A stretch of 64,000 nucleotides of DNA from Proteles cristata cristata (taxonomy: Eukaryota > Chordata > Mammalia > Carnivora > Hyaenidae). Position 1 is the first letter of the stretch. Every line of letters starts with the position of its first letter. Of the stretch, positions 1-14,300 are shown piece by piece. The notes under the pieces are model-generated. The model saw nothing but the letters and a program-made list of their open reading frames with translations, did no database searches and had not been told where the DNA came from. The translations under genes were made by a program, and so were the position numbers. The stretch lies in the NCBI GenBank assembly GCA_017311185.1, contig JAESUZ010000982.1, positions 496,001-560,000 of the forward strand, in the 5' to 3' direction.

Positions 1-39
1 ATTGAACAAAACTGAGTAGATCCTGCCTCATTGAGTTTA

Positions 40-254
40 AAATATTTTTTTAATTTTTTTTTACTCTTGAGAGATACAGACAGACTGAAAACCAGCAGGG
101 GAGGGGCTGAGAGAGAGACACACAAAGAAACTGAAGCAGCCTCCAGGCTCTGAGCTGTCAGCACAGAACCCACGCAGGGCTCGAACTCACAAACCGTGAG
201 ATCATGACCTGAGCCAAAGTTGGACACCTAATGACTGAGCCACCCAGGTGCCTT
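40..254 (-). mobile_element. Felid CAN-SINE (tRNA-Lys derived)
   Basis: Read on the minus strand it starts GGCACCTGGGTGGCTCAG (tRNA-like head), passes a B-box-like stretch (plus-strand gggctcgaactc near 177) and a CT-rich body, and ends in an A-rich tail (plus-strand T run at 45-61). Imperfect flanking repeats cctcattgagttta (26-39) and cctcactgaattta (255-268) look like its TSD. Confidence 0.9.
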
Positions 255-377
255 TCCTCACTGAATTTATATTCAAGTGAGGAGAAAAAGAGAAACAAAA
301 ACCCCGAAAAACTACCTGATGGTAGCAAGGACTGTGCTGAATATTAAAACAGACTTTGTGATATATGGGTGACTCCC

Positions 378-702
378 TTTGTTTGGAAGGTCAGGAAGGC
401 CTCTTTGAGGAAGTAAAATTTAAACTGAGACCTAAACATGGAAGAAGACAGCCATCCTAAGATGGAGTAAAAAGCATATCAGGTAAATAAAATAGCTAGA
501 AGGATTTTGAATCTTTCTTGAGGATAAGAATGTGCAGTGTGCTGCTGTTCAGTGGACAAGGAGGAGAGGGATGGAGATGAGGTGGGAAACTGGTGGAAAC
601 CACAGATCATGGAGGCTTGGAGGCCCAGACAGGGAATTTTATCTTGATCTGCGTGAGACAGGAGACATTGGTTGTCTTTAGCAGGGAAGTGATATTATCT
701 AA
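378..702 (-). repeat. L2-like LINE relic
   Basis: Plus-strand text such as aaggcctctttgaggaag and ctgagacctaaacatgg resembles the reverse complement of the L2 3' region, which I remember as ggtctcagctcaaatgtcacctcctcagagaggcc. Divergence is high and the ends are approximate. Confidence 0.5.
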
Positions 703-829
703 TGTATCCTTCTTTTAGATGTTATTTCAACAAGAAATTACAGAAAAAAATTAAATAGCAACAGCAGACAAAACAGTAATGTATGCAAAGGTGCAAATAA
801 CAGTTGATAGAGACTGGGAAACTAAGTTG

Positions 830-960
830 TGGACTATGCTTCTCAAACTTCAGTGTGAATACAAATCACCTGGCAGTCTTGTTCAAGTGCAGATTGCAAT
901 TTGGTGGGATTGGGTGGGATCTGAGAATCTGCACTGCTAACAAGTCCACAGGCTATGTTC
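830..960 (+). repeat. MER5-like hAT DNA transposon relic
   Basis: The pieces ttctcaaacttcagtgtg, aatcacctgg and gagaatctgcactgctaac follow the remembered pattern of MER5-type nonautonomous hAT-Charlie elements. There is no coding content; the short frame at 804-986 is incidental. Confidence 0.55.
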
Positions 961-2812
961 ATACACTGAATAGCAAGAATTTATAAAAAGATGATTAAGA
1001 TAGAGTAAGAGCAATACATATGAAGCAGTACCTGCTCTCTGTCCACTTTCAAGAGGTCTTCACTCGAAATATTCCCAACATTGATAAACTATCTCAGATG
1101 ATATAGTAAAAGCCAAATTTTAAGGCTATAAGAATGACTTGAATGGTGGGAAATTCATAAGTGAAGAGAATATTAGGGCAGATTGGTTTTCTGGATCCAC
1201 TTAATGACAATAATTAATTCTGTCAACTCTTAGAATGATTGAGTTTAACATATTATGATTTCACTGGAAAGATCAATGAATGTATGGATACATGATGAAA
1301 CCATGTCCATGTCAAATTTTAATTCATTTATTACTATTAATTTTTAGCCTAAATTTTATACCTTGACAATATTTCTTAAAATGTGTTATTAAATAACAGA
1401 AGAAAAACCATAAAGTTTAGTTTCCCTTTCCTTACCATTTTTCAGTCTCTGAAAGGCTAATTGATACATGGAAGCCAAATGTTGAAAAGAAGGATATAAA
1501 ATTTGATTACAAAATCAATAATTTTCATCAGCAAATATTGACTAATTAAGCATTATCTTCTATTTTATATAAGTGGCAACATTGCATTTTTCTGCTTGAA
1601 TTCCAGGTCATTCATGAAACTAAGCGATGTATTTATTTCCATGCATGTTTAACATAAATAATAACAGAACAGAGAATTTATAACTTTTTAAAAACTATCT
1701 GGTTACATATGATACTTGTAAGACACTTTTATTTATTATATTAATTATTTATTTTTTATTGGAAGAACTTTGATATTGGTCAAGTAGGTACATATTTAAC
1801 ATATGGGGAATTATTAACATTTAAGTTAGTATATTACCTATAAATATTGACAATTGCATGCTTTATCAATATCTTGTCATTTTTTTCATTGTTCTCTTGA
1901 CTTTTCCTAATTATATTATTTTGTGGAAAATTGTGTTCAGTATTGATGTTTGTAGCAATTTAAAAATCCATGTCTAGAAATGTATCAATCTATGATTTAA
2001 ATACATAACTATTTATTTAATATCATCCTCACTTTCTATTCCATTACCACGTTTCATCACATTTGTAAAATTGTCAAAACTATGTCATTCATACCAGTAA
2101 ATATATTTTTATACTTCTAATTATTTTATATTTTGTTTAGTTAGTTGCTCTTAGGGCAAAAGAAGAGGAAAAAACAGAGTAAAACTTGCTCTTAGAAAGA
2201 AGAGAAAAACTAAAATGTTAGAATTTTCTTGATAGCAGGTTTATGTATTTTAAAAATGTGTTAGATAAAAATACCCTGAATGCCTGAGGACCTTTATGAC
2301 AATATTAAGCAGTGAAAACTTATTTTTTTTCACAAATGATAAATTTGTAAGAAACTATTTTAACATTTTTATCCAATGCTACTCCTCAAGCCATGATTTT
2401 GAGTTATTCCTTTGTAGAGATTGTAAGAATTTCTGATGATCCCATATTTTTATTTTCCATTGAGTATATCTTAGGAAGCATTTATCTTTTCATGTTAATT
2501 ATAAATATCACCTCAAAACAATGGTCTTCATATATGCAATCTTTTTCAGATTTTTCAGCCCCATTGTTATGCTCCCCAGTAATCATTAATCATGTATCCT
2601 GGTAGCTTATTATTTATAACATACTATTTCTCATTTTTATAGAATGGACAAACAAATGTAGATGATATGGCCTACACTGAATAAAAAGGAAAGTTTAACT
2701 TTAAAGACTGGAGATGAAAATGGTTTTATGTGTCACTGATTTCCCCAAATGGTTACCAGAGCTCATTATTTTACCTGTGAATGATGGTCACAGTAAACAT
2801 GATGTTTGTGAC
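961..2812. other. Unique AT-rich intron sequence
   Basis: I see no repeat family, coding signal or structured element here beyond short A- or T-runs. The open frame at 2393-2605 has no recognisable content. Confidence 0.6.
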
Positions 2813-2815
2813 TTT

Positions 2816-3028
2816 CTTTTTTTAATGTTTATATATCCTTGAGAAAGAGAGAGAGACAGAGCACGAGTGGGGGAAGGGCAGAGAGACAGGGAGACATAGT
2901 ATCAGAAGCAGTCTCCAGGCTCTAAGATGGCAGCGCACAGCCCAACATGGGGCTTGAACCCCTCAACTATGAGATCATGACCTGAGCCGAAGTCAGATGC
3001 TCAACCAACTGAGCCACCCAGGCGCCCT
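2816..3028 (-). mobile_element. Felid CAN-SINE with TSD
   Basis: The plus strand shows the tail (tttttttaatgttt), GA-rich body and the tRNA-like head complement tgagccacccaggcgccc at the right end. It is flanked by gatgtttgtgacttt (2801-2815) and gacgtttgtgacttt (3031-3045), a 15-bp TSD with one mismatch. Confidence 0.92.
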
Positions 3029-3045
3029 GAGACGTTTGTGACTTT

Positions 3046-4490
3046 TAAATCTTTTCCTCATTACAATATTTTGAAGGGGCTAGACTTTCTATTTGTGCTC
3101 AAAGTTGGTGCCAAAGTGAACTCCTCTGTCTTATGGAGTATAAAGAAATGGTCCTGTGTTAGAGACATTTTTATCTTGTTCAGAATTATTTCAGGGCATT
3201 TTCACCCACTTTTGCAACAAGCTGCTTCCCTTGCATGTAGTTTTCTAGAGCATATGGCTGCCCTGCTGTGCACAGAATGAAATCACACAATTAAGTTTTA
3301 CAATTTTAGGAAGAGCAGAACCTTCATATATGGCAGAACAGCATGGTATTAGATTTGGGGTGCACGCATAGAATATTTTTCTCTTCACAATTATATCATT
3401 TGTATTCTAAATCATGGAATATTTCTTTTCAGTGTTGATGCTTGATTTTTCTTTGTTTAAAATATTCTTCAAATGACATTTGTTTCTCAATCCAAATGGT
3501 TTTAAAGTGACAGATTTCTAGATTGATTTTTATCTAGATCTCAGGTTAGACATTTTTCATTCATAAGGTTTACATTAAGAAAAGAAAAAAGTTTATAAGC
3601 TCTCCTGAACTTTCCATTAGAATGCAGCCAAAGATGACTTTTACTAAAAAAAACCCTACATAATTATTTGAATTTCATATAGCAGTTGGCTTTAGCTACA
3701 CCTTTTTTATTCATCTGTTCACATTTTAAAAATAAAGTATTAAGAGTCTTCAAGCCATGGGATTATACTTGTCACTATCAGTAAATAATCCATATCTTTA
3801 TTCAATATGAAGTAAATGAAGCCAGTTTTATTCTATATTAAAGTAAAACATGCTTAAAATAAGATATTCTTGACCACTTAAATTTTATAAGCTTTGCATT
3901 AAAAATAAATGAGGATAGGATATACTGTCCCCATCTATTGTAGTTTTCTGGGATATACACATGAGAGTTCTGATTAAATCTATGGAATGGTGTTATTCAT
4001 AGTCAGTGGTGGTGTAGATGCTAGGATGAAAGTATCAGACTCAAGTGAATGAACATATTGAACTAACATATGTAACCTTGGGCAATATACTTAGTGCTTC
4101 TCCATTTTTTACACCTGTGGACAGGAGGAAAAGAATCCCATTTTGAATGGATATTTTGGAGTTTAAAACACAGTAGACACAGAGTGCTTGTGCTTTAGGT
4201 ACATAAGCAATAAATTATACTGCCCACTTCTGGAGTTGTATAGAAAGAAAATATGGTCTATTGTGAGGTAAAAATATGTGAACAAATTAAGTAAATAATT
4301 AACAAAGAGTTTTAAATTTCTTAGTTATTTCCTTAGAAATAAATATATATGGTTTAATACAATACTGATAGAGAATTATGGAAAAAACTCATACATACAG
4401 CTCTTTAACACTATTCATAATTATCTCATATATAAATTATACCAAAGTGATGCATAGCATTCAATTTATACTGGGTTTCTATTTAACCAT
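3046..4490. other. Mostly unique intron; possible MIR relic near 4060-4190
   Basis: This is AT-rich sequence. The words aaccttgggcaatatac and cacctgtgg near 4073-4120 recall a + strand MIR core (ccttgggcaagttac), weakly. Nothing else was recognised. Confidence 0.4.
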
Positions 4491-4527
4491 ATTTATTTAT
4501 TTATTTATTTATTTACTTATTTATTTG
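4491..4527. repeat. (TTTA)n microsatellite
   Basis: About nine tttа-type tetranucleotide units with one interruption (ttac). It is a simple repeat without other signal. Confidence 0.85.
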
Positions 4528-5885
4528 CTAATATATCCTTAATTCAAATACTATTTAACTTCAGTATAACCAACTCACTTATCTTTTTATCTACCTTATC
4601 CTTATGAATTCTCTGTGCTTCTTGGGCATATAATTGCTAGAAAAGTGTAGATGTGTGATCTAGATCTTCAAAACATTCCCTAGAAATTAACTAAGCTACT
4701 AATGGTAGAGTTGTGAGCAACAGCCACTCAGTTTTACTTAAATGTTACCATTTGAAGTTAAGAATGGTTAAAAACACATTAAGAGATGGTTACTACAAAT
4801 CTCTAATGATTTCCATGTCCCAGTGGTATATCCAACAGAGTACACTGAGAAACAATGGACATGAGATATTCAAGGAAGGTTTAAGTACAAAGGGATTATT
4901 TCTAAATGAGTAGATGTGAAGAAACCACAAGAGATAATGCTACAATGCAGAATAGTCATGGATAGACTTTCCATTTCTGACCCACTGAGATGAATATAGA
5001 GGGACGTTGGACAGAGATATGTATATCACATTGGTATTAAAACAGCATAAACAACAACAAAAAACTAGTGACCTTCAGTTAAGGATCCTAGTCCACTCCT
5101 GTCAAAGTAATGGTGAGAGACCCTGAAGAATAAACTGGATCTAACTTTTCTCTGTCCCTCAATTCTGCTGGAATTCTCCAGAAAGTAAAACAGTCTGTTG
5201 ATAGAATCTAGTGCTTCACAAAGTTAAATGTGTGTAAGAATCACCTGGGAGTCTTAATAAACCACAAATTCTAATTCAATAGGTCTAGGGTAGGGCTGGG
5301 TAATTTGCTTTTGTGATAAGCCTGTAGTTAATGCCAGCACTGCTACAGGATGCCACAACTGATGTGGCACGATGTAGCCTATTCAGATCAATCTTCTTCA
5401 CAAAGAACAAGGAGGAGGATAGGTCTTGGAGGGCATGTAGACAATATAGAACATAGATGGTGATGACCAGCTCTTTGCTGTCCTTAACATTATTTCTTTA
5501 GCAGAATAACTCTGCATCAAATGCAACTATTACATCCCATTTTTGCTTGTTGTAGACAGATTCCAGGTAATGATACCAAGGCCCCCAGTGAAGAATTTAG
5601 ATAAAATATAATAATCTAAAATCAGGGACATAAAGACCTTAATAGGTAATACTTTCCTCGATTTTTTAATTTTAAATTCTTCACTGTACTAGTGAAATAT
5701 GAAATTGAAGAATATATACCACTGCCTCAGTCTGAAGATATTCATTATGATTCAGTTGTTTCTTTCCCAATTAGATTCATATTAGAAGGCATTATGGTAT
5801 ATATAAATGAACTGTGATGTTAAGTGTAAAACAAACATGGGACATAAGATTATTTTGCATACGAAAAAGTGTTTTTTATAAACCT
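4528..5885. other. Intron with a MER5-like relic at about 5208-5345
   Basis: At 5208-5345, the pieces aagaatcacctgggagtct, ctaattcaataggtctagg and gggctgggtaatttgc fit a MER5-type hAT relic in + orientation. The rest, 4528-5207 and 5346-5885, looks unique and non-coding. Confidence 0.5.
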
Positions 5886-5928
5886 GCATATATATATGTA
5901 TACACACACACACACACACACACACACA
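5886..5928. repeat. (TA)n(CA)n compound microsatellite
   Basis: A short run of ta/gta units passes into about thirteen ca units. It is a simple repeat, probably length-polymorphic. Confidence 0.9.
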
Positions 5929-8570
5929 TTTTTGTTGAGATTATTTGAGTAGTTTTGCCTAATCTTTGTATTCCCTAAGGCATCCATTTGAAAATCAGGG
6001 CTATCCTAAACTTCTACTAAAAAAAAATTTTTTTTCTTGTTAATACTTTTAGTTAAATTATCCTTAATAAAATTACTTTATGAAAAGAAAACAGAAATTA
6101 TAAACAAAACAAATAGAAAATTATTTATATTTAAAAGAATATATCAAAAAAAGGGGGCGGAGGAAAATTAATGGAGTGGGTCTTAAGATTTAATTACAGG
6201 ACTAAAGGTAATAAAAAGTTCATTTGAAGCTATGAGAAAAAGGATGAAAACAAAGGCTGAGACAGTTTTAAAAGTGTTAAAAATGTCTGTGAACCGTACC
6301 ATTGGTAAGCCTTCCACATGATAAATTTTATTACACCAGTTATAAGAATCCCTAAAGAGAATATTTTTTAAACTCCACATTTCTCTTATAAGGCTGATGT
6401 TTTACAGCACACCCTAATTGTAAGACCTATTACACCAAGCAGTGCAGGTGGATCTGCTGGTATCTACATCAGTGTTTTGGATTCCTGAATTTGTTCCATT
6501 TCTGGGAGGGAAGAAAGCCCATATCAAATTTTAGAGTCCTTATCCATAATTAGTTGTTGGACTTTTTTCAACCAATTATTTAGTCCATCCATTGACTCAA
6601 ATAAAAAGCAACAAAACTAATTCAAGTCAGAAGACCTGTGAAAATTAACAAATTGATTTTATAAAGTACGATGTCCCTTTTCCACTCTGGTCACTCTGTT
6701 TAGTTTTCCAAGTTAAAAAAAAATTACACGTTTTTCTCAATCTGAAATGATTGAAAGTAAGATTTCAAAGATCTATGGTCTAGGTTGATCTCATTAAAAT
6801 GTTTAGACTTTACAGCTTAAGAATCTTTTTATTTTTATAAACTGAAAATGAAATAGACTTGTTATAATGATGTCTTAAATATGCTGAATAGGAATACCTG
6901 TGTTTATAAAAACTAGTATCATATGTCTAAGGATGTTTCTATATATTTTTATTAAATTTACTATTTGAATTAAAGGATATATATATTTATCTACATATAT
7001 CTAGATATCTATCTATATAATTATATATTACATATTTTATATATTTGTATATTTTATATATATATCTCCTTATATAAAACAGTTTAAGTTAAAAATCCAG
7101 GGAAAGAAAATGATTTAATTTATGTCTATACAGTGAAAAAGACATAAGACAGAATACTTGAATTTTTTTAGAATATTACAGCCCCAATTGTATTAGCCTC
7201 TAAAATTGATTAGTTCTTAAAATTCTAACTGGAAATAATAATAAAAATAACTAACATTTGTTAAACTCTTGCTATGTTTCAATATTTGAAATTTGTTATA
7301 GAATTTAAGCATAGTGGTACAATATATAAACGTAAATTTTCTTTGAACTAAAAATTAGGCAACACACATGTTTATATTTACACACTTTATATGCAAGGTT
7401 AAGTGCTAGCCATAAACTAGCCTGGTAGCAAAAATAAAGTTTAGGGCTTTAGAAAAATTATAGTATTTGAGCCATATTACTTATTCCTAGTAATTTTAAA
7501 AGGGATAACAGTAGATTTCAAATTGCAGAATCAAATGTACATAATTTCTTACTAAATTTAATTGATTTAGATCCATCATTTTAAATTTGAGAATATTTTG
7601 AATCTTGCATATGCCTAGTACGTAAGTCTCTACTAATGAGTTTTTAAGTGCTTTTGAACATATTTAGTTGCATCACTGCCTTTTTCATCAAATGGTGGCC
7701 AGTGTTATTTCTCTTCTTTAAACATATTGTGAAGTAAAATGCTTTTTACAAAGATTCATAAGTGACTTACTAATATATTTCTGAATTTTTTATTATACCT
7801 TTATGGCATATAATCCAGAAACAAGAACTAATTGCAAAATACCTCTAGTTACTACAGAAGTCTTTATCATGCAAAAATATTTTTGCAGAAATTTGTATCC
7901 AGTAATAAATCTTATATACAAGATGGTAAAGGAAACACTGCAAGAATACTACCTGGTGTCAGGATAGTGTCAATCTTTCTTCTTCCAAGGATGATATGGA
8001 AGGAATGACCAATTAGCAGCTTCATGGTAAATAAGTTCTGACACTACAGGATTTAGAAAAAGGTGTTAGATTTCAATGTTGTTTAGGCTGGTTACACGGA
8101 GCCACCATTTACTTTTAAACAAACAGAATGTATCCTCTTAACACAGTTTAATATTTTTATAATCTCTAAATATACTTTAAATTTGGGGATAGAATTGAGA
8201 ATTCCAATTACATCAGTCTTTCTTTCTCACTTTGGTCCAAATTCTAACACCTAGATAAATGAATGAATCTCTTAAAAATGAATAGAGAAGTTCAGCAACT
8301 TGTCCCATGTATTTTGTGACTAGAACAAAATACATTTTGTTCTCCCAAACAAAATATATTTGGGGGTCTCCCAAAGCCTAGCCTCATGGGAAAAATGCCA
8401 CAAATAAGACATCATTCTTTAACATTCTATTGATCTGTAATAAAATTCCTAGCTGATGATTGGTTTAGCTGATGATAATTTTTACTAAAAAATCATGGAA
8501 ATGAATCTACTATTAATAGTGATATGTGCTATATTCTCTAAATCAAACATTCCGTACTATATTTCGGTTT
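5929..8570. other. Unique AT-rich intron with a TA-rich patch near 6955-7075
   Basis: The patch at about 6955-7075 is dominated by atat, tatatc and similar short alternations. Elsewhere no repeat family or coding signal was recognised. Confidence 0.55.
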
Positions 8571-8571
8571 T

Positions 8572-8745
8572 CTTAATGTTTTCATTTATTTCTGAGAGAG
8601 AGAGAGAGGGAGCAGCAGAGAGAGAGTGAAACTAAGAATCTGAGCTGTCACCACAGAGTCCACTGTGGGGCTCGAATCCATGAACCATGATATCATGACC
8701 TAAGCCGAAGTCAGATGCTTAATGGACTGAGACACTCAGGTGCCC
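8572..8745 (-). mobile_element. Felid CAN-SINE, diverged
   Basis: The plus strand carries gagagagagagagggagc, then gagctgtcaccacagag, gggctcgaatccatgaacc and the head complement ctgagacactcaggtgcc. The body is shortened and the head carries mutations, so this is an older copy. Confidence 0.88.
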
Positions 8746-11222
8746 ATTAATAACCAAAATAAAACCCAAAGGGATTTTATTAGTGTAGTTTATTTATTAA
8801 GTGTAAAGATAGGATTGTAATTAATTCAAAATAAAAAATAAAATGATACATCCATGGATAGTAATCATATCAAATACAGAACAGAAGAGAAAGACATTAT
8901 TGTACATTTGAAAAGTTAAGATGAGGCAAAAGTAACCCCCTCTCTCCCAGCCTCCATCGAATCGATAAGATAAAAATGACATTCTCAAAAGAAGGATTTA
9001 CTTTTTGGAAGAATTGTAGTCTGGCATAATCATCAATCTATAATACAGCTACTGAAACTTGCAGTATAAACTATTATCAAAATAAATGCAACAATCTTAG
9101 AAGTTTATGATAAAAATATTGCATTGTTTTATTTTTATTATTGTGTTAGAATATAACCTTGGTAGAAAATGAAGATAACACTTGTAATAAATAATGCAAT
9201 TGTTATTTTACTAGAATCCCATAGAAATATGGAATAGATTTTTCCAATGAAAAAATGTTCTTCCTAATACTAAATGTGTCTGTTTTATTGTTTTTCAAAG
9301 ATAAAAAAAAATTCTGCAAAATTATATACTGTTTGTAATTAGCAATGAAATAGATTAAAATATGGGCATAAAATTACCGGTATATGACTTTGAAGATTAT
9401 AGTGAGGAGTCTATTAATTTTCAGATAAGGAACTTGAATCCAGGAGATATTTTATGATCATAAGCTTTAGAAACTCAGTGATAGAAGAACAGTTAAAGAT
9501 CTTCTTTTCCAAACCTCCAACTAATGATTGAATTCCCTCTGTCACATCTGTGTGATATGATAAATTTTCTAACATTACACACAGGCACCAACATGAAATC
9601 TACCACCTTCCAACTGATTTTCTTCTGGTAATGCCACATGTTCTCGGGTTACACTAATAAAGATTCTCTAACATAAAAATAAAGTCATAGGCTGCCTGTT
9701 CCTCCCCACACACACGTATACATGTTATGTTTGAACAGAATCGAATTCCTTATTCATATATGTGTTACTGGTTAATGTTAATAATAGGCATTTAAATCTA
9801 AATTAAATAATTTCAAATAAGTAACTTCAACTGATTAACATGGATGTTACATGAGTTTTAAGAAACATCAATCACCAATTTTTAGTTAAGTTTTAAAATG
9901 CATTTTAGAATTCAAATTGATTTTGAAGATAATAAAACAATAGTAGATCTGAAAAATACTGCTTTTTAATCCCTTACAGTGGTTTATATATAAAGATTTA
10001 CAGACACAAAATGATTTTTTTGTGTGTTTGGGGCTTACAACTTTAAAAAAAAGTGAATTTGATTGTTGCCCTAATATATTCCTTTCTGACAGACTTTGTT
10101 CATATTATAGAATATTCCCTTTATGCTAAAAGAAAGCTTAAGTCAAACCAAAAAAGCAATAAATAAAAATAAATAAGAATGAACAAAAATTGTTTATCAT
10201 GTGAAGGCAGAGGAAAACAAAGGAAATAGATATTTATGCACATGTCTAGATGTCTTGCATAAATTATTAGAATATACATAGTTATTATGCACTTAAAAAT
10301 AGTTAAATACATGAAAATAATTCTATTTCAGCATTCATTCTTTCATCACTTTCTCCGTCTTCATTTATAATTAATAAAAGAAATACAATGAAATGTTTTA
10401 TTTAAATGAATCAGGACTTACAATACTGCATGTATTCATTCAGTCATAAACTCATAGAAGTTCCATGTGAGTAAAATACTGTTTAAGCCTTTGAGAAGCT
10501 CAGAGTATAGTGAAAGAAATTGCCACCAATAACATACCATCATTTAACGTTTTCTTAATCTGTATAAAAGGCTACAATGTATTTTATCTCTATGATAAAA
10601 TAAATTTTAAGTGCCTCTTACTGAAATACACCTATTAAAAATCAGATTAATTTCATAAGTTATATTTAACTTAGAAGGACTCATTGCTTAAAGGCATGTT
10701 GTTATTTCATACATATATCTGTTAATATACAATAAAATGTATATTTTTGGCATATAGTTGAGATTTGACGTTTCATTGATATATAATTTAGAGCAGGGTT
10801 TTGCAGTTGGTAGTTGTAATATTTGTCCTTTCAATTTATATATAAAGAGATATACATTATATATTCTTCTTGAAATCATGAAAAGATCTAAAGTATGTAT
10901 TTACTGTTTAACATAGTTTAAAGTTTTTTGGTGAATATAAATTTTCTGTTATTTTCCATTCATTCCTTTTTTTTCTTCTCAAATGGATAGTCTCCTGACC
11001 TGCCATCTTCTGCATCTAAATTACATTGTAATATGGTTAAAAAAGAGAGATTGTGTTCTTCAATTTAAAATGGTAAATGGGGTTTAAAAATAATAATAGT
11101 AATAAAGTTAGATCCCTTTAGAACCAGGAAAGTAAAACTCCTTGCCTGGGGTGGTGCTTTCTTAGATATACATTTTTCCTGACTTCACTCAACCAATTAA
11201 TCACCTTAAGGATCCCTCATAA
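8746..11222. other. Unique AT-rich intron
   Basis: No repeat family or coding signal was recognised. Two open frames on the minus strand (10121-10312 and 10688-10879) are low-complexity and rich in Ile, Tyr and Leu, as expected from AT-rich DNA. Confidence 0.55.
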
Positions 11223-11225
<3 letters not shown>

Positions 11226-11276
<51 letters not shown>

Positions 11277-11278
11277 AC
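11226..11278. repeat. (CA)n microsatellite
   Basis: About 25 ca units with minor interruptions at each end (accc, aaac). It is a candidate length-polymorphic marker. Confidence 0.95.
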
Positions 11279-13908
11279 CATGTAGTTTCAACATTCTTCA
11301 TTCCCAGTTACACATTATAGAAGTGTATGTACTTACTGTCTTTAATTTGGCCTTTGGGTTTTCAATTTTTTCATTCATTTATCTTTATTTTTAAAAGAAT
11401 TCCAGATTTTGTGTGAAAACTACCATGAAATCAACAGACTCACCTGCAGTCATTGGAATCAAATGTTATTGTGCAGAGGAAGGTAGAGAGAGAATTCCTA
11501 CTTACAATTCGTGTTTGGATTGGGATTGTCCAGAAATACACCTCAAAACATAAAATGCCAATTTTATTAAGAAGAATTTTAAGAAAGCAGGAAAATTCAC
11601 AAGTGGCAGAGCTCAATACAGAGCAGGTTAATACTCCGCTAGAATTAACCTCTGGCTCACCATGGGGATGGAAGTGTGGAAAAGAATTACAAAAGGAAGC
11701 ACAACTTGAAAGAGAGAGAGGTGGTCTCTTTGTTTGCTGATAAAGAATCTCAGAACTGTCAAACAACTGAGCTGTCATCTAGTCCTAGTTTCTTATTTTA
11801 AGAAAAAAGACTGAGGTAAAATGACAGATTCTTGTCCAAAATTACACAACTAATAATTCGCTAAGAATCAGGTCTCTTAAATCTCGCTTTAATGTTCATT
11901 TCCTTATTTTTTATAACAGTATGTACAGTTCATAACTATATGTTCCAATAAATCATCAGACCCTGTCTCTACTTTCCTAATTTTGAGGAAATAAATCACC
12001 TTAAAATGTTTCAAGACCAATAAAATACTCATGATTTCAATTAGGTGGGTAAAATAGCAGATAAGAATTTGCGAATTAAATGATCAATGTAAAAATGATC
12101 ATTTTAAACCATCTGACAAAAGTCAGTGTTGCCTCTTTCCAATTCAGGGCATGAAAAAAACCTAGTTGCCTAATGTAATCCCAAGCCTATAAATCTCATA
12201 AAAAGCAATATGTAAAAATTTCTAAATTATAATTGAAGAAGTTAAATGTATATACTGCATCCTTATTCATGCTGTTTTTTTTTTTTAAAGAAAAGAATTG
12301 ATATTTAAGTATTAGATCAGGTTGCATAACTTTTTATTCAGGAGTGAGGTTCCAATTAAATAGGTTTCCTTTATTTCACTTGATGTCATTGTTTATGACT
12401 TTTAAAAAGTACATAGAAACTGTAATCAGGAATTTATTCTTAAAAGACTAATACTTATTTTCCTTCATCCAAAATACTTGAATAATGCTTTAAAATATTT
12501 CAGTTACTTCATTTAATTTATATTTATCTTTAAGGAAATCCAGTCATGTCTATTTTAGTACAACGTACAAGGAAATATGCCAGCCTCTTATGATATTGAT
12601 TTTCATATCATAATATCAAAAATAATAACATTATTTTAGATGAACTCCAAATAGTTGTAATTCACTTTTATAAATCTTATCGATTGTGAACAGACATTAG
12701 TCTCAATGTCAAGGCAATGATTATGAAAGGTAATAGTTATTGGTGGAAATACTAAAATATATTTTACGTTTTTCAGTTGTACCATTTTCTTAAATGTGCC
12801 CTAATATTCCACGTAAGCTAAATTATCTAAAAAATATATTAGTTTGAGAACAAGTTCATTAAATCTTTCAAACTTTTATAATCTCTCAGTATTTTTATTT
12901 TCCTAGTTTAATTTTTCCATAAAATTTGATGGATTCAAGTTATGATAAACTATTTATATTTTGCTCTCCTATAAAATCTTGCGTAGTATTTAAAAACCTA
13001 TCTACCCATATATCCAGGATTCTCCCTATAGAACACTTAAAATCCTTCTGTACTGCTTGGTATTTTACTACTCAGTGATTATATTGCTGTATTTTCTTTT
13101 TTTAATTTTCTTCTGGGTACACTACATCAGGCTTAAGAAAGCAGTTTCTTTGACTTGGATAATTCAATGCTAACAAAAGTTGTTAACTTGAATTTTATTT
13201 TAAAATTGTATATCCTGATACATGTTTTTGTTTGTTTTCTTAACTAGTGAAAAAGGCCATAGATTTTAAATCTAGAGGATTTAAATTGTTTCCAGGGAAA
13301 GACAACAGCAACAAGTTTTCTATCTGTGAGTGTACTCCTTTTTTGTTACTTTCTCTAGTGCAAGAGTGAAGTTTGTGGTGTCTGTGTTGTTTGTGTGTGT
13401 TTTTTAAAAATGTTTGTGTATTTACCAAATTAACTGCATTAATATCTATATAACATGCATGATTATTATTCAGTATTTTCTTGTATTAAATGTGTATCGG
13501 ATTACTGGATTCATGTGTGAAGCCGCCAAGCTGAGACTGTTTCCAATGTAAAAAAAAAAAATTTGAGCTAGTATGTTGATAGCATTCCAGTTTTATATTT
13601 CTAGGATGTGAGATAACAACAAAAATTTAGAGAAATTTTTTAAATTGGTGATTTCTTACAGGGATTTTTGTTTGACATAATTATTTTTCTAGGGGAAATT
13701 TTTCTTTTAATAGCAATTTTTCATGTAAGTAAAAATATAATTTCACTTTGAGTTAATTTATGCACACAGTTTAAGTCAAGTGTTTTGTAAATTTTTTAGT
13801 TGACTATAGAATTAACTTTTGCTTTCTCTTGAAAATCAAAAGATGCCCTGAAATTCATTTATTTATATGTTGCCCTATATACAATCTTGCTTAACATTTA
13901 GGGATTTA
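11279..13908. other. Intron, mostly unique; MIR-like relic about 11790-11905
   Basis: At about 11790-11905 the plus-strand text (gactgaggtaaaatgacag, acacaactaataattcg) weakly resembles a reversed MIR. Overlapping open frames at 11453-11740 (+) and 11440-11778 (-) have no recognised domain. The remainder shows nothing I can name. Confidence 0.4.
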
Positions 13909-14112
13909 GGAGTGCCTGGGTGGCTCAGTCAGTTAAGCACTGGAGTTTTGACCTCAGCTCAGATGATGATCTCATGGTTCATGAGTTCAAGCCTCACATC
14001 AGGCTCACTATTGAGAGCACAGAGCCTACTTGGGATTCTTTCTTCCTCTCTCTCTGCCCCTCCCTAACTTCCTATCACTGTCTCAAAATAAATAAAAATA
14101 AACTTTAAGAAT
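13909..14112 (+). mobile_element. Felid CAN-SINE
   Basis: The head ggagtgcctgggtggctcag is followed by gttaagcactgg, a degenerate B box (gagttcaagcc), a CT-rich body and an aataaataaaaataaact tail. It is in the same orientation as the host gene. Confidence 0.93.
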
Positions 14113-14300
14113 TTTCATGGATTTACAGATCATCTGAAGTTTATCCTTGGGTTTCAAAGTAAGAATCATTGAATTAGAGCATTCATATATAATACTGTAA
14201 ACAAAAATAAAATATTATTTTAGGATTTATATTATAAATCAATAGGAGTTTAAATTATTTTCTACCTTATTGTTCATATATTATATATGTAATATGTATA